Shown: positions 17,256 through 26,216, counted from the first letter of the stretch. The stretch is 64,000 nt of DNA from Ancrocorticia sp047602305 (GCA_047602305.1 JASGHO010000001.1:3038001-3102000); one strand, 5' to 3'. The notes: generated from the sequence alone by a model not told the origin. A program made the numbers and translations.

Positions 17256-18407
17256 ATGGATCAGGAAATGCACCGCTGCTGGCTTCTTGCCGAGCGCCGC
17301 ATTGATGCCTCCCTTGCGGGGATTACTTTCTTTGTCCTGTGGTGTCTGGCCATTCCCATCACGGTGGTGCTCACCGAGCTTTCGTGGAGTTACCGATTCT
17401 CGATAGCGCTGGTTGCGGCGATCCCGTTGGCGGTTATTCTCGTGGGCGTCTTCCTGTCATCGCTGCGTGTTGTTCACGCGATCGAAGAGCGCGACGAGGA
17501 CGAAATTGAGCGCTGGCGCACCACCGGTGTTCTTCCGCGGGAACCGAATCTCTTGCGGGCGCGGCAGCGGCGCGACCACTACCCGATGCTTTTCGTCATC
17601 GCTCTCGTCAACTTTTATGTGACTATTTTGGCGGCCACGCGCCTTGGTCACGCCAGCTATCGCGCGCTCTCCGACTTTACTTTCGGGGTTCTCCTGGTGA
17701 GTCTCGGCATCGGCCTGTGCGCCATCGTTCTGGCAACGTCGCTGACCCCGCGCGGCAAGACCTGGGCGTTGATTCTTGTGGGATGGCCGGTGCCCGCCGG
17801 AGTATTCTTCTGCGCCACCGCGCTGATTCTCGGCAGTAACGAGATCTCGCGCGAAGTCCTTCTCCCCACCATGACCGCCATCGTCTACGTCATTTTGGGG
17901 GCGATCGTCGCGCTGCTCGGGCTCTCGGTTTTCGCGCTGTGGGTTGCATGGTTGGTGCGCGCGGTTAAGGGGGACTACCTCTTCGCCACGCTGCCGTCGT
18001 TTGAGCTGGCGCGCATGGTTCGTGGTTCGGGCAGCAATCTGCCGAACTACGATGTGCCGCTACACGGCGATGCGGGGCTGGGAAGCGGCGGCTCCGTTGT
18101 AGTAGAAGAGGGCCCGAAGAACGACGACGACGCGGCGTCAGTCAGTACTCCACCCGGACCGGTTGGTGGGCCGGGTACGTTTCTTGCGCCTCCAGAGTTC
18201 GACGAGGTGGACGTGGAGATCGTGCAGGAGGCTCTGAGATTCTCCCGCACTGATATGCTGCTGGCGCTTCTTATCCTGGTGAGCACCGCGGTGATCCTGG
18301 TACTGTCCCAGATTGGTTATGCCGGGACTGCCTACCACGGCGCGGTAGCTGTCCTTCTTTTGGGTGCAACGCTCACGTACGTTTACCGCGTCTGGCAGGT
18401 GTTCTGA
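17256..18407 (+). CDS. Multi-pass membrane protein of unknown function
   Basis: A 383-residue protein that I do not recognise. The N-terminal half has six probable membrane segments (about 20-42, 48-68, 108-126, 138-160, 170-188, 200-228). A charged cytoplasmic-type region lies between the second and third (RVVHAIEERDEDEIERW). Residues about 240-325 are a soluble, Gly/Asp/Pro-rich linker. Two more membrane segments (about 330-347 and 355-375) end the protein. The ATG has an AAGGGG site eight bases upstream. It lies 61 bases after ksgA on the same strand and could be cotranscribed. It is convergent with the next unknown membrane protein, with 51 bases between them. No catalytic motif is seen. 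Confidence 0.8.
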   Translation: MDQEMHRCWLLAERRIDASLAGITFFVLWCLAIPITVVLTELSWSYRFSIALVAAIPLAVILVGVFLSSLRVVHAIEERDEDEIERWRTTGVLPREPNLLRARQRRDHYPMLFVIALVNFYVTILAATRLGHASYRALSDFTFGVLLVSLGIGLCAIVLATSLTPRGKTWALILVGWPVPAGVFFCATALILGSNEISREVLLPTMTAIVYVILGAIVALLGLSVFALWVAWLVRAVKGDYLFATLPSFELARMVRGSGSNLPNYDVPLHGDAGLGSGGSVVVEEGPKNDDDAASVSTPPGPVGGPGTFLAPPEFDEVDVEIVQEALRFSRTDMLLALLILVSTAVILVLSQIGYAGTAYHGAVAVLLLGATLTYVYRVWQVF

Positions 18408-18458
18408 CGCGAGCGGTGACGTACGCGGGTGTGGTTCGTCGTCGCTGCCGTCCTCGCC

Positions 18459-19910
18459 CTACTTGGCAGTCAGACGGTCGGGATTCCGTACCGTAATCGT
18501 GGTGGATACGAGGAAAATACCCAGCGCTAGCAGCACGCCCGCGGGTAGCAAGTCGCTAAGCAACCAGCTTGCCGAGATCGGCAGGAGTCGGCTCTTCTCG
18601 TCTCCTGAGTAGGCATCGCCGCCTGCGGGGAACTCGGGTTCGCCATCCTCCTTCACCGTGACGGGAATCGAAATTTCGAGAGGGGCGCCGTCGGCAGCCT
18701 CCGCCCGCGCGATGAACGTGTACTCGCCCGGTGTGAGTCCTTCCGGCCACTCTTCTTCGGAACTTACCCAGCGGTCATGACCAACTCGTGCCCGCATGAC
18801 TTCCTGGCCGCCGGGTTCAATGACAACGACAACCTCGGAATCGCGCTTGAGATCAGATCCCCAGAGACTAAGTGCGGGATCGATGGTCATTGGGCTCCCG
18901 ACCACAGGCTCCACGGACTTGGCGTGGTTGTCTGGGAAGTTGAATGTGGTGAGAGACAGGCTGGGTGACACGTTGAGCTGGTAAACGGCCGATGTAGCGT
19001 TGCCGAGAGCCATACTCGTGACAACGAAGGTGAACACCACCGTGAGTACGAAATTCAGATGCCTCGCGCCCCGTACCACGGGCGCGGAGAGATCGCTCGA
19101 TTCGAGACTACGGCTGGCGAAAACCGTACCAGCAAAGACGCCGGTACCAACGATGACGAAAATTGCCACCCAGATCCACCCTTGAAGGGATGTGCGGGTG
19201 AAGTCGTAGATGATGAGCCCGAGGATGAGTGCGAGCGCTATTGCCACAATTGGGACGGCATAGGCAATGCCAGCGGTGAGCCGTCCTGTCAGAGCTTTGG
19301 CACGGGGCTTCGGACCGTGTTCGTTTGTGGAAACTGCGGGCGCGGTTTCCTGTGGGATCTCTGAGGAGGATACCTCGGGCGAGTAAGGTGCGTTGGAGGT
19401 GTGAACCTGATGCTTCGACGGCGCTGGCACAAACACGAATCCCGCGAGAATGATGCCCACAACGAGAACCGTGTAGGCCACGATGGGGAGGTAAAGATTC
19501 ATCGTGCGCACGAGGGGGTCGACCGCGTCAGAATCAACGTTGAGGCCGTTCATGAATGTCATGAATACAGTCCAGGAGGCAAGAACTGCGGAGATGATAA
19601 GCATGAGGCTTGCAAGAAGAGACACTGAATGGACTAATCGGCTGCGTGGTTCAGTCGAGGCACGCAGCGGCGCAAGGATTCGTTTGGCTACCAATGCGCC
19701 GAGCCCCAAGACGATGATCGCCGCGAGGGTAACATAGTCCGCTGTTCGTACCTGCTCGGGCTGACCGTGCCCCCACATCGAACCGGCTGAATTCACGAGT
19801 CCAATATATTGGCCGACGACGAAGAGTACCCAGGAGACCGCTGCTGCCCCCATGATGAGGCTAAGTGTGCGTGTGGCGGTGCGCCGAGAGGCAGCAATCA
19901 ATGTATCCAT
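18459..19910 (-). CDS. Multi-pass membrane protein with extracytoplasmic beta-type domain, unknown
   Basis: A 483-residue membrane protein without a recognised family. Membrane segments are likely at about 18-40, 58-76, 92-115 and 138-160. A cytoplasmic linker with many Ser/Pro/Glu follows (about 165-205), then segments at about 208-230, 236-262 and 280-302. After that comes an extracytoplasmic region (about 310-445) with alternating strand patterns (SEVVVVIEPGGQEVMRA, GEYTFIARAEAADGAPLEI), suggesting an immunoglobulin- or CARDB-like beta sandwich. A last segment at about 448-470 ends near RNPDRL. The closest analogy is a substrate- or wall-binding membrane protein, but that is a guess. It is convergent with the previous unknown membrane protein. 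Confidence 0.78.
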   Translation of the reverse strand: MDTLIAASRRTATRTLSLIMGAAAVSWVLFVVGQYIGLVNSAGSMWGHGQPEQVRTADYVTLAAIIVLGLGALVAKRILAPLRASTEPRSRLVHSVSLLASLMLIISAVLASWTVFMTFMNGLNVDSDAVDPLVRTMNLYLPIVAYTVLVVGIILAGFVFVPAPSKHQVHTSNAPYSPEVSSSEIPQETAPAVSTNEHGPKPRAKALTGRLTAGIAYAVPIVAIALALILGLIIYDFTRTSLQGWIWVAIFVIVGTGVFAGTVFASRSLESSDLSAPVVRGARHLNFVLTVVFTFVVTSMALGNATSAVYQLNVSPSLSLTTFNFPDNHAKSVEPVVGSPMTIDPALSLWGSDLKRDSEVVVVIEPGGQEVMRARVGHDRWVSSEEEWPEGLTPGEYTFIARAEAADGAPLEISIPVTVKEDGEPEFPAGGDAYSGDEKSRLLPISASWLLSDLLPAGVLLALGIFLVSTTITVRNPDRLTAK

Positions 19911-20354
19911 ACCCCATCATATCGGGTGAGGGCAGGGGAGGAGCGGGACAGGGCCCGAAGGCGCCTTCGGACCGGGACGTCGATGGGTGAAAGTGGCCAC
20001 GTCTATGCTGGTCCAGATGAAACGTGATGTGACCTCGTGTCCCATGACGTGGCCTCGCTGAGAGCTAATACGAGCCGTCCCCAGAACCAAGTGGGCCTTG
20101 GTGAAACGGTGGGTAGTTCGTCGTCGTCCTCCTCCTAATCGTTTGAAATACACAGAAAACTGGGGTCGTTCCAGAAAATCTGGTGTGAACGAACGGAGAC
20201 ATGGGCGATAGGTGACGGGTGTCGCTAACAGCGGGCTCGTGCCGCGAGCGCTCCAAGGCGGCTTACTGACACGAGAATGTGGTGCGCAGCCCTAATCGCT
20301 GAAGGGTGACCTTTGGAGTCTGTGCGGTGAAAAATGGGCGGTACGCTAGAAGAC
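19911..20354. other. gene-free stretch with a 16-bp perfect palindrome
   Basis: No gene can be supported here. The perfect palindrome CCGAAGGCGCCTTCGG at 19955-19970, next to GGGACAGGGC and ACCGGGACG, may fold as a hairpin. The stretch must hold the divergent promoters of the membrane protein gene on the left and hemH on the right. Confidence 0.45.
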
Positions 20355-21407
20355 ATGGTGAATTCGTCAGCAAGTTCCTCGGCAGCCGCACGCCCCAAAG
20401 AAGTGGAAGCGCCAGTTGTGGACCGTCGCCCAGCCGTATTGCTCGTCAATCTTGGCACTCCGGACGAGCCGACCGCGAAGAAGGTGCGTCCCTATCTTCG
20501 CGAGTTCCTCAGCGATCGTCGCGTCGTCGAAACGCACCCGGCATTGTGGCGCCCAATTCTTGAGGGGATCATTCTTCGGGTGCGTCCCAAGGACTCCGCC
20601 GAGAAGTACGCCTCCATCTGGCTGGAGGAAGGATCGCCGCTCATGCACTGGACGCAGCGTCAGCGCGATGAGCTGGCACAGTTGCTCGGGGGGGATGTCG
20701 AGGTGCGCATCGCGATGCGCTATGGACAGCCCGCGGTGCAGGACGAGCTGACCCGACTGTACAAGGACGGTTTCCGTCACGTTCTGGTGCTGCCGGTGTA
20801 TCCGCAGTACGCGGCGTCGTCGACCGGTACGGTCATTGACGAAGTGGCGCGCTGGATCCTGAACTCGCGTGACCAGATGGAGATCCGCACCATCCGATCC
20901 TTCCCGGATTCGAAGGTGTACATCGAGGCGCTCGCGACCGCGTTGGAGCGTTCGTGGGAGGCCAACGGGCGGCCGGATTTCGCGGCCGGAGACAAGGTTG
21001 TGACCAGCTTCCATTCGATTCCGGTGGCGATGCACGAGGCGGGGGATCCGTACCGCTTCGAAGCTTTGGAGACTGCCCAGTTGCTGCGTGAGCGGCTCGG
21101 GCTGGAGGAGCCGGACCTGCTGGTGTGCTTCCAGTCTGTCTTCGGGCGGGCCGAGTGGATCGGGCCTGCCACAATCGACACCGTCGAGCAGTTGGGTAAG
21201 GAGGGTGTGGGGCGCCTCGACGTGATCTGCCCCGGCTTCATGGCCGACTGCCTGGAAACTCTCGAGGAGATCAACATCCTCAACCGCGAGACGTTCATCG
21301 AGGCCGGGGGCCGCGAGTTCCACTACGTGCCGTGGGCCAATGATTCCGAGGGTTGCGTGGCGACTCTGCACGAGCAGGCCGCTCGTGGAATTGCCGGCTG
21401 GGTGTAG
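20355..21407 (+). CDS. hemH: Ferrochelatase, proteobacterial-like type
   Basis: A 350-residue ferrochelatase that inserts ferrous iron into a porphyrin in the last steps of heme synthesis. The N-terminal block (LLVNLGTPDEPT, PYLREFLSDRRVVE) and the centre (VLPVYPQYAASSTG) are clear, as is the active-site His in VTSFHSIPVAMHE. The late block CPGFMADCLETLEEI is also clear. From memory, these match the class I sequences of proteobacteria much better than the shorter coproporphyrin ferrochelatases usual in actinobacteria, so the substrate (protoporphyrin or coproporphyrin) is uncertain. There are no other heme genes nearby. I prefer the ATG at 20355, behind AGAAG, over an ATG 21 bases earlier. 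It lies in the accessory region that separates ksgA from ispE. Confidence 0.9.
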   Translation: MVNSSASSSAAARPKEVEAPVVDRRPAVLLVNLGTPDEPTAKKVRPYLREFLSDRRVVETHPALWRPILEGIILRVRPKDSAEKYASIWLEEGSPLMHWTQRQRDELAQLLGGDVEVRIAMRYGQPAVQDELTRLYKDGFRHVLVLPVYPQYAASSTGTVIDEVARWILNSRDQMEIRTIRSFPDSKVYIEALATALERSWEANGRPDFAAGDKVVTSFHSIPVAMHEAGDPYRFEALETAQLLRERLGLEEPDLLVCFQSVFGRAEWIGPATIDTVEQLGKEGVGRLDVICPGFMADCLETLEEINILNRETFIEAGGREFHYVPWANDSEGCVATLHEQAARGIAGWV

Positions 21408-21662
21408 TTGGTTGGCTGTAGTTGGTTGGTTGGTCGACGACGACGCTAGCCCTGTTTAGGTGCGGCTTCGGCACCTCTTTTCCTCTCTGATTTGACGTGA
21501 CCTCTTAATCTCCATTAACCCAAAGGACCAAAGTCCCGGAGGGTGTGTAACAATGGGTGCGATGGAACTCACACTCGGTGGAGCTTGACTTCGTGATCCG
21601 ATCTCTCGAGTTGCTTGATTGTGAGTTAACGACGATGAGTTTGATTGGGGAGTTGACGTCTC

Positions 21663-22898
21663 ATGGCAGAAATGAATGGACTACCACCTTGTGGAATCGA
21701 AGCATTCCGTGACAATTCGAGAGACTCTGAGGAGAGTCGAGCCGCGCAGCTGATAGCGATGGCGGTATACGCGTTTGGTACCGAGGAGCAGAGGCTTGAT
21801 ATTGGCCCTGATGCAGATGAGTTGGGAGTGCCGAAGATACATCGGCTCGGCCCCTCGATTCTCGCGGAGGCTGTTCCTGCAACCCAGCAAGAGTTGGACA
21901 ATCTAACCTTCGATATTATCCCTGAACTGGGGAATGAAGTACATGCCCTCGGGTTTCAAGAATCAGGAGGGGATCGAGTCGATGTCCGAATGAAGCTCTG
22001 GGATGAGGTCCGGGAGAAGGGTTCCACGCCGCATCTTCTTGCCCTTCTCAACTTCGAACAGCATAGTCCGGAGGAACTCTCGCGGACGGCTGCTGCTGCG
22101 GCACTCGAGGCGGCAGGGTTACCTCATTATGCGCATGCTAGGGGCGTCCTTGAGGTGAGCGGGTTGTCGACCGATCCACGGGTTGTGGAACTCGTGGAGG
22201 CGGCAGCCTCGGCTAGGCCCCAAGCGGAGGCCGATCATTACGGCGGATTGAGGGCATGGGAATCCCGCGAGGGGGAGACTCGATTCGCGCTACCTTCGGT
22301 GGAGGCGATGAGTGTTGCTGTACATGGAACATGGGCCCGCCTGGATGAAACATCCTGGTACGCCCCGAAAAGCGCTCTTTCCCAGCTCATTCGTTCGCGG
22401 AGCACGCCGAGCCTGTATGACAACCAGGATCATTTTCGGTGGACCGGTGGCTATTCGGAAGGTGAACGGCGGCAAGGAGGTAAAGACCTCAAGAAGTGGC
22501 TTGGCAAACGCCAGGCATCCCGGCTCGATACGGTATTTGCGCACAGTCATGGTGGAAATGTGGTGCTTGGTGCTGCGGCTGAAGGGGTGTCGATCAAGCT
22601 GCTGGTACTTCTTCATACACCCGCTATTCCTCGACCCGGGGATGAATGGGCCAAGATCAGAGCCTCGGTGAGCCATACGGTTGTGCTCCGCACCCGCCTT
22701 GACCGGGTGGTGATGCTTGATGGGCTCAGAACGGGAAGTAAGCAGACCTTCGATCAAGCCCTTCTGCCGCACCGGGAGATCAAACCCCGCGCTACAGATA
22801 TGCGGGGCTGGTTCAGTCACAGTACTTACGTGGAGTATGGGAACTGGAGCGAGTGGGGTATTCCGGAGGAGATCAGGTTTGAGTACTCGATGGCATGA
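21663..22898 (+). CDS. Alpha/beta-hydrolase-like protein, possible lipase effector
   Basis: A 411-residue protein with no signal peptide or membrane segment. Residues 1 to about 215 have no recognised domain and carry several charged helices. From about 218 the pattern of an alpha/beta hydrolase appears. It has an oxyanion-type strand (SVAVHGTWAR), a helical segment, and the nucleophile elbow VFAHSHGGNVVLGAA, whose Ser is at about residue 298. A following strand (KLLVLLHTPAIPR), an Asp candidate in VVLRTRLDRVVMLDG and a late His (GWFSHSTY) complete it. Such AHSHGG-type proteins include lipases and toxin-like effectors. Base usage looks less GC-rich than in the flanking genes. It is followed by a hairpin and two more signal-less proteins, one of them a lysin. 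The fold is fairly sure; the function is open. Confidence 0.65.
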   Translation: MAEMNGLPPCGIEAFRDNSRDSEESRAAQLIAMAVYAFGTEEQRLDIGPDADELGVPKIHRLGPSILAEAVPATQQELDNLTFDIIPELGNEVHALGFQESGGDRVDVRMKLWDEVREKGSTPHLLALLNFEQHSPEELSRTAAAAALEAAGLPHYAHARGVLEVSGLSTDPRVVELVEAAASARPQAEADHYGGLRAWESREGETRFALPSVEAMSVAVHGTWARLDETSWYAPKSALSQLIRSRSTPSLYDNQDHFRWTGGYSEGERRQGGKDLKKWLGKRQASRLDTVFAHSHGGNVVLGAAAEGVSIKLLVLLHTPAIPRPGDEWAKIRASVSHTVVLRTRLDRVVMLDGLRTGSKQTFDQALLPHREIKPRATDMRGWFSHSTYVEYGNWSEWGIPEEIRFEYSMA

Positions 22899-22919
22899 GT
22901 GCAACCTAGCTCGAATGAC

Positions 22920-22956
22920 AGAGGGGGGAAGTCCAAAAATTTGGACTTCCCCCTCT
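22920..22956 (+). terminator. strong hairpin after the hydrolase gene
   Basis: Arms built on GGGGAAGTCCAAA and TTTGGACTTCCCC, extended by AGAGG/CCTCT with one bulged G, form a long stem just after the stop codon. It would end the hydrolase transcript, so the next gene probably has its own promoter. The rest of 22957-23253 shows no supported gene. Confidence 0.75.
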
Positions 22957-23253
22957 ATGTTCTTCGGGCTTCGCCTGTCAGGTTTGTTAGCGAATCCGAT
23001 CTGTGTGTCGCAAGAATTCCCGCCTCCAAGGACTCTCAAGGTGCCAAAACTGGCGAAATCTTGCGCGTGAGCGCCACCTTTCCCGGATTGCTCTGAGTAT
23101 GGATGTATCAAAGCGGTAACGCGCTGCTCTTTCATTGTGATCGCAACAAAGAGGGTGAGAACCAGTGTGATGGCTTCTTACTTGTGGTCGGCAGGGTGTT
23201 CTGCCGGTGGTTCGCGATCAGTGAGCAAATCCGACTCGTGAAAGGGAAGAGTC

Positions 23254-24510
23254 ATGTCTATCAACTCGACTTTGGGGAGTATTGACCCCAAGGGCTTGCA
23301 AATTCGTCCGGTGCCGTCGGCGGGTGGGCACTTCGATGTGTTGGAGCACAGTGAGCTGCGCAAGATCGCCGAATCGGTGCTCGGTGGCCTCAAGTACTCG
23401 TTCGCTGCCGCTGCCGCGGACCCTGCTGCGAGTATCGCAGCAGGAGGTGTAGGTGCCAAGATGGCTGAGGTTGTGAAGGACCTCGATTCAGGCCGTCAGG
23501 AACACTACGCTAAGGTTGCATCAGGCTTGGTATCTGCTCCGGAGGCTGCGCGAGTGGCCTTGTTTGGTGCTGCCGGGGAACTGGAAGCGGAGGCATTTGT
23601 TGCCAAGGGTGGTTTTAAGGAACTCGCCACCAATGTCACGCTTCCCAAGATCAACAAAAAGCTGTTCGGTTTTGACGATGAACCGCCGGTAAGTGAACTG
23701 TTGGCGGCGGATGAGGAGACCGTTCAGAAGATCGAGCAGCGTGTTGCCGAGGCGGAAAAGGCCCGCCTGGAATCCGGCGTCTTCGATCATGTACGCCTTG
23801 CGGACATCTGGGGTGCACGAACTGAGGTCGATCCTTTCGAGGGCGCGGCTCTTGGCGAGAAAATTCAGGCATCCTCGGAGCCCAGTAATCTCGGGTTGTG
23901 GATCACTGAGATCAAGTGTGTTGATGAGACGGACCCCGAGTTTTGGGGTGACGATGAGATCGCTCTGGCCGGTGTGGAGATTGATGAGGACGGAGACACC
24001 CGTCCCATCAACGAGATCTTCATTGGTAAGGGGTTCAGGGATCGAACCAGCAGGACCTATCCGAACTGGCGCTATGTCTCCTTCAGCATGGATGAGGGGC
24101 AGTACTGGCCCAAGCGATACACCGTATCCTTCCTGTTGGCCGAAAAGGACAATGAGGGCTTGCAGAAGTGCCTCAATGACATTTGGGGACAGATTCGTGA
24201 CAAGGTGAAGATAGCCATCACGGCGGCAGTTGGCGGAGCCGTGACTCCTGTGTTGGGCCCCATCATCGGTGCCGCGATCGGATGGGCTGTTGCTTGGGTT
24301 GTCGACCAATTCGTGAGGTGGATCATCGGCCTGTTTGGCGACGACATCTTCCCGATTCAGACGGTCAGCATGGAGATGCCGAGCAAGTCGGCCCGGTGGT
24401 ACTACTCGGACGGCCAGTGGGGTAACCCCGCATCTGGAATCGGAACTGCCAGTTTCTATGGGCATGGTGGGCACTATCAGCTCAAGTACCAGTGGAGGGT
24501 GCACGGTTAA
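23254..24510 (+). CDS. Unknown protein with C-terminal glycine-zipper-like hydrophobic segment, putative membrane-inserting protein
   Basis: A 418-residue protein without a signal peptide. Residues 1-190 are Ala-rich and helical (AAAAADPAASIAAGG, later EETVQKIEQRVAEAEKARLE). A beta-type domain follows (about 205-300) with LWITEIKCVDETDPE, WGDDEIALAGVEID and the strand pair YVSFSMDE and RYTVSFLLAE. Similar uncharacterised domains occur in actinobacteria, as far as I recall. A 45-residue hydrophobic, Gly-rich stretch (about 318-362; AAVGGAVTPVLGPIIGAAIG and on) resembles membrane-inserting hairpins of pore formers. A short aromatic C-terminus ends the protein. The ATG has AAGGGAAGA upstream. 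It sits between an alpha/beta hydrolase and a two-domain lysin. Pore formation is inference. Confidence 0.6.
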   Translation: MSINSTLGSIDPKGLQIRPVPSAGGHFDVLEHSELRKIAESVLGGLKYSFAAAAADPAASIAAGGVGAKMAEVVKDLDSGRQEHYAKVASGLVSAPEAARVALFGAAGELEAEAFVAKGGFKELATNVTLPKINKKLFGFDDEPPVSELLAADEETVQKIEQRVAEAEKARLESGVFDHVRLADIWGARTEVDPFEGAALGEKIQASSEPSNLGLWITEIKCVDETDPEFWGDDEIALAGVEIDEDGDTRPINEIFIGKGFRDRTSRTYPNWRYVSFSMDEGQYWPKRYTVSFLLAEKDNEGLQKCLNDIWGQIRDKVKIAITAAVGGAVTPVLGPIIGAAIGWAVAWVVDQFVRWIIGLFGDDIFPIQTVSMEMPSKSARWYYSDGQWGNPASGIGTASFYGHGGHYQLKYQWRVHG

Positions 24511-24535
24511 TAGTGGTCGCCCTGGAGATCTTTGA

Positions 24536-24575
24536 GGGTGTCCTGGCGGTCATTGCACCGCCGGGACACCCTTTT
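24536..24575 (+). terminator. intrinsic terminator
   Basis: Arms GGGTGTCCTGGCGGT and ACCGCCGGGACACCC pair with one mismatch around CATTGC and are followed by TTTTC. It lies directly after the preceding stop codon. Confidence 0.85.
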
Positions 24576-24626
24576 CTAAAACTCAAGCCCGTGGGCTTGG
24601 TGGGCAATCATTGAGGGGAGGAATTG

Positions 24627-25988
24627 ATGCTTCACGGTATTGATGTTCATGCACAGTATCAGAGTGGTCTAAACGCTGCGTCGTTACCGGGCGTGGATTT
24701 TGTTATCACCAAATGTACGGGTGGGGACAGTTTAGTTATCGATGGCTGGCGAGATATGCTCTCCGGGATGAGCCTGACCGGTATCTACCACTTCGCGCAG
24801 GACAGGGGGTATGGTGGCACCGCGAAAGCGGAAGCGGCGCATTTTGTCTCGCAAGCCCGCCATGCACCCCAGGACGCTTTGCTTATTCTTGACTGGGAGC
24901 AGCGCGATACGAATCTCGGTGATACAGCTTGGGTGTTGGAGTGGTGTCAGGCAGTTGAGGCGGCTCTGGGTCGACGCCCAGTCATTTACACGGGTCATTC
25001 GGTCCTTGTTGAACATTCCGAATGGGCGAGGGTAATTGCCGGTCATGGGTACTTTCTGTGGTATGCCTGTTATCCCACGAATGAGCATGTCGGCTGGCTT
25101 GATTGGGAAAAGCCCGATGTTCCGAACTGGCCATCCGCGCAAGTTGTCATGTGGCAGTATTCCCACAAGGGCCGGCTTTCCGGTTGGGACGAAGATATTG
25201 ATCTCAATATCTTCTATGGGAGTGCCGAGGATTGGTGTGCCCTCGCGGGGGCGAAACCCCTGGTAAATCCAGCCGTTGCTGAGCGAGCGAGAGTTGCGGA
25301 ACTTGGTCGCTCCCTGCTTGGGGCGCTCGATTACAACAATGATCGCCAACAGGTCACTCTTTCCGAGTTACGCAGGCTGGGGATGGGTGACTGTAGTGAT
25401 TTCACGTTTGCCGTGTATCACGAGGTCGGTCGTGACATTGGTGGGATGTCAAGGGACCAAGCCCATGCCGGAGTTGAAATAGCGTCGTGGGAAGGTGATC
25501 CATCCGAATCCATCGCCGAGTTCAACAAGGTTCTTCATTTACTGAGGACCGGCGACCTCATTGTGATGGCTAACTTGGGCACCCGTGAATGGACCCATGT
25601 TGAACTCAACTTGTATGACGGTATGGCTCTCGGGCACGGCGGCCCGGGACGTGGACCCACCGAGCATAATCTGGGAATCCCTGGACTATTGCCTGACTGC
25701 ATGCGCTGGACTGTCCGCCGTATCATCCAGGACCAATTTGTGAAGACCGTTGTGGTTGAAGAGGAGATTGAAATGAAATTTGCACGCGCTTATGACGGTA
25801 GTATTGCGGCGATTGTTGACGACGTCGCCGCTATCCCACTCAATGGTATGTTCGAGTACGACGGTCTCAAGAAGATAGCTGATGCCTCCAAAGGCGCTTT
25901 GGTTCAGGTCACCGACGCAGAGTATTCGGGTATTGTCGCCGCTTATGAGCGGCTCAATCTTGCCCGCTCTCGGAGTGAAGTGTCCTGA
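24627..25988 (+). CDS. Two-domain peptidoglycan lysin: GH25 muramidase plus Cys/His hydrolase domain
   Basis: A 453-residue phage-endolysin-like protein. Residues 1 to about 205 form a GH25 muramidase with the first acidic residue in HGIDVHAQY (Asp6) and the catalytic pair in LLILDWEQ (Asp89, Glu91). The C-terminal MWQYSHKGRLSGWDEDIDLN strand is also present. Residues about 225-365 look like a papain-like NlpC/P60 or CHAP-type amidase or peptidase, with Cys in GMGDCSDFT (Cys256) and His in WTHVELN (His324). A further 85-residue domain (MKFARAYDGSIAAIVDD onward) may bind the wall. There is no signal peptide, so release would need lysis, a holin or a dedicated export machine. I chose the ATG at 24627 because GGGGAGG precedes it by five bases. 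No phage structural genes are nearby. Confidence 0.8.
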   Translation: MLHGIDVHAQYQSGLNAASLPGVDFVITKCTGGDSLVIDGWRDMLSGMSLTGIYHFAQDRGYGGTAKAEAAHFVSQARHAPQDALLILDWEQRDTNLGDTAWVLEWCQAVEAALGRRPVIYTGHSVLVEHSEWARVIAGHGYFLWYACYPTNEHVGWLDWEKPDVPNWPSAQVVMWQYSHKGRLSGWDEDIDLNIFYGSAEDWCALAGAKPLVNPAVAERARVAELGRSLLGALDYNNDRQQVTLSELRRLGMGDCSDFTFAVYHEVGRDIGGMSRDQAHAGVEIASWEGDPSESIAEFNKVLHLLRTGDLIVMANLGTREWTHVELNLYDGMALGHGGPGRGPTEHNLGIPGLLPDCMRWTVRRIIQDQFVKTVVVEEEIEMKFARAYDGSIAAIVDDVAAIPLNGMFEYDGLKKIADASKGALVQVTDAEYSGIVAAYERLNLARSRSEVS

Positions 25989-26089
25989 TAGTGCTGGGAC
26001 TCACCGCCTTGGTGTGTGTTGTTGTTGAGGCGGTGTCCGGTGGCCGGTGCCAGGTCCTGCTCAGTGGTGAGATGTATTCCCGCTATGAA

Positions 26090-26135
26090 ATGTAGTAGTT
26101 ATGCTATATTCTCTTATGTAGCATAACTACTACAT
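26090..26135. promoter_or_regulatory. 17-bp perfect inverted repeat, operator/promoter of the ABC operon
   Basis: The arms ATGTAGTAGTTATGCTA and TAGCATAACTACTACAT are perfect and separated by 12 bases, in an A/T-rich stretch 82 bases before the ABC ATPase start. The symmetry and position fit an operator. The small helix-turn-helix protein at the end of this operon is one candidate binder, although sites like this are more usual for GntR-type regulators. Confidence 0.65.
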
Positions 26136-26216
26136 GGGTGGGGTGTGAAGGTGCTGCGGCGGGAGTCCGTGGGCGTCTTCTTCGCAGCCCAGAGACTGCT
26201 CGATTGGGAGGGCCAC

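Noticed and set aside
23103..23285. 60-residue open frame on the plus strand
   Set aside because: It has no clear ribosome binding site and runs into the better supported gene starting at 23254 in another frame.
24627..25988. Prophage endolysin marking an integrated phage
   Set aside because: No integrase, portal, terminase, capsid or tail gene is found on either side, so a full prophage is not supported.
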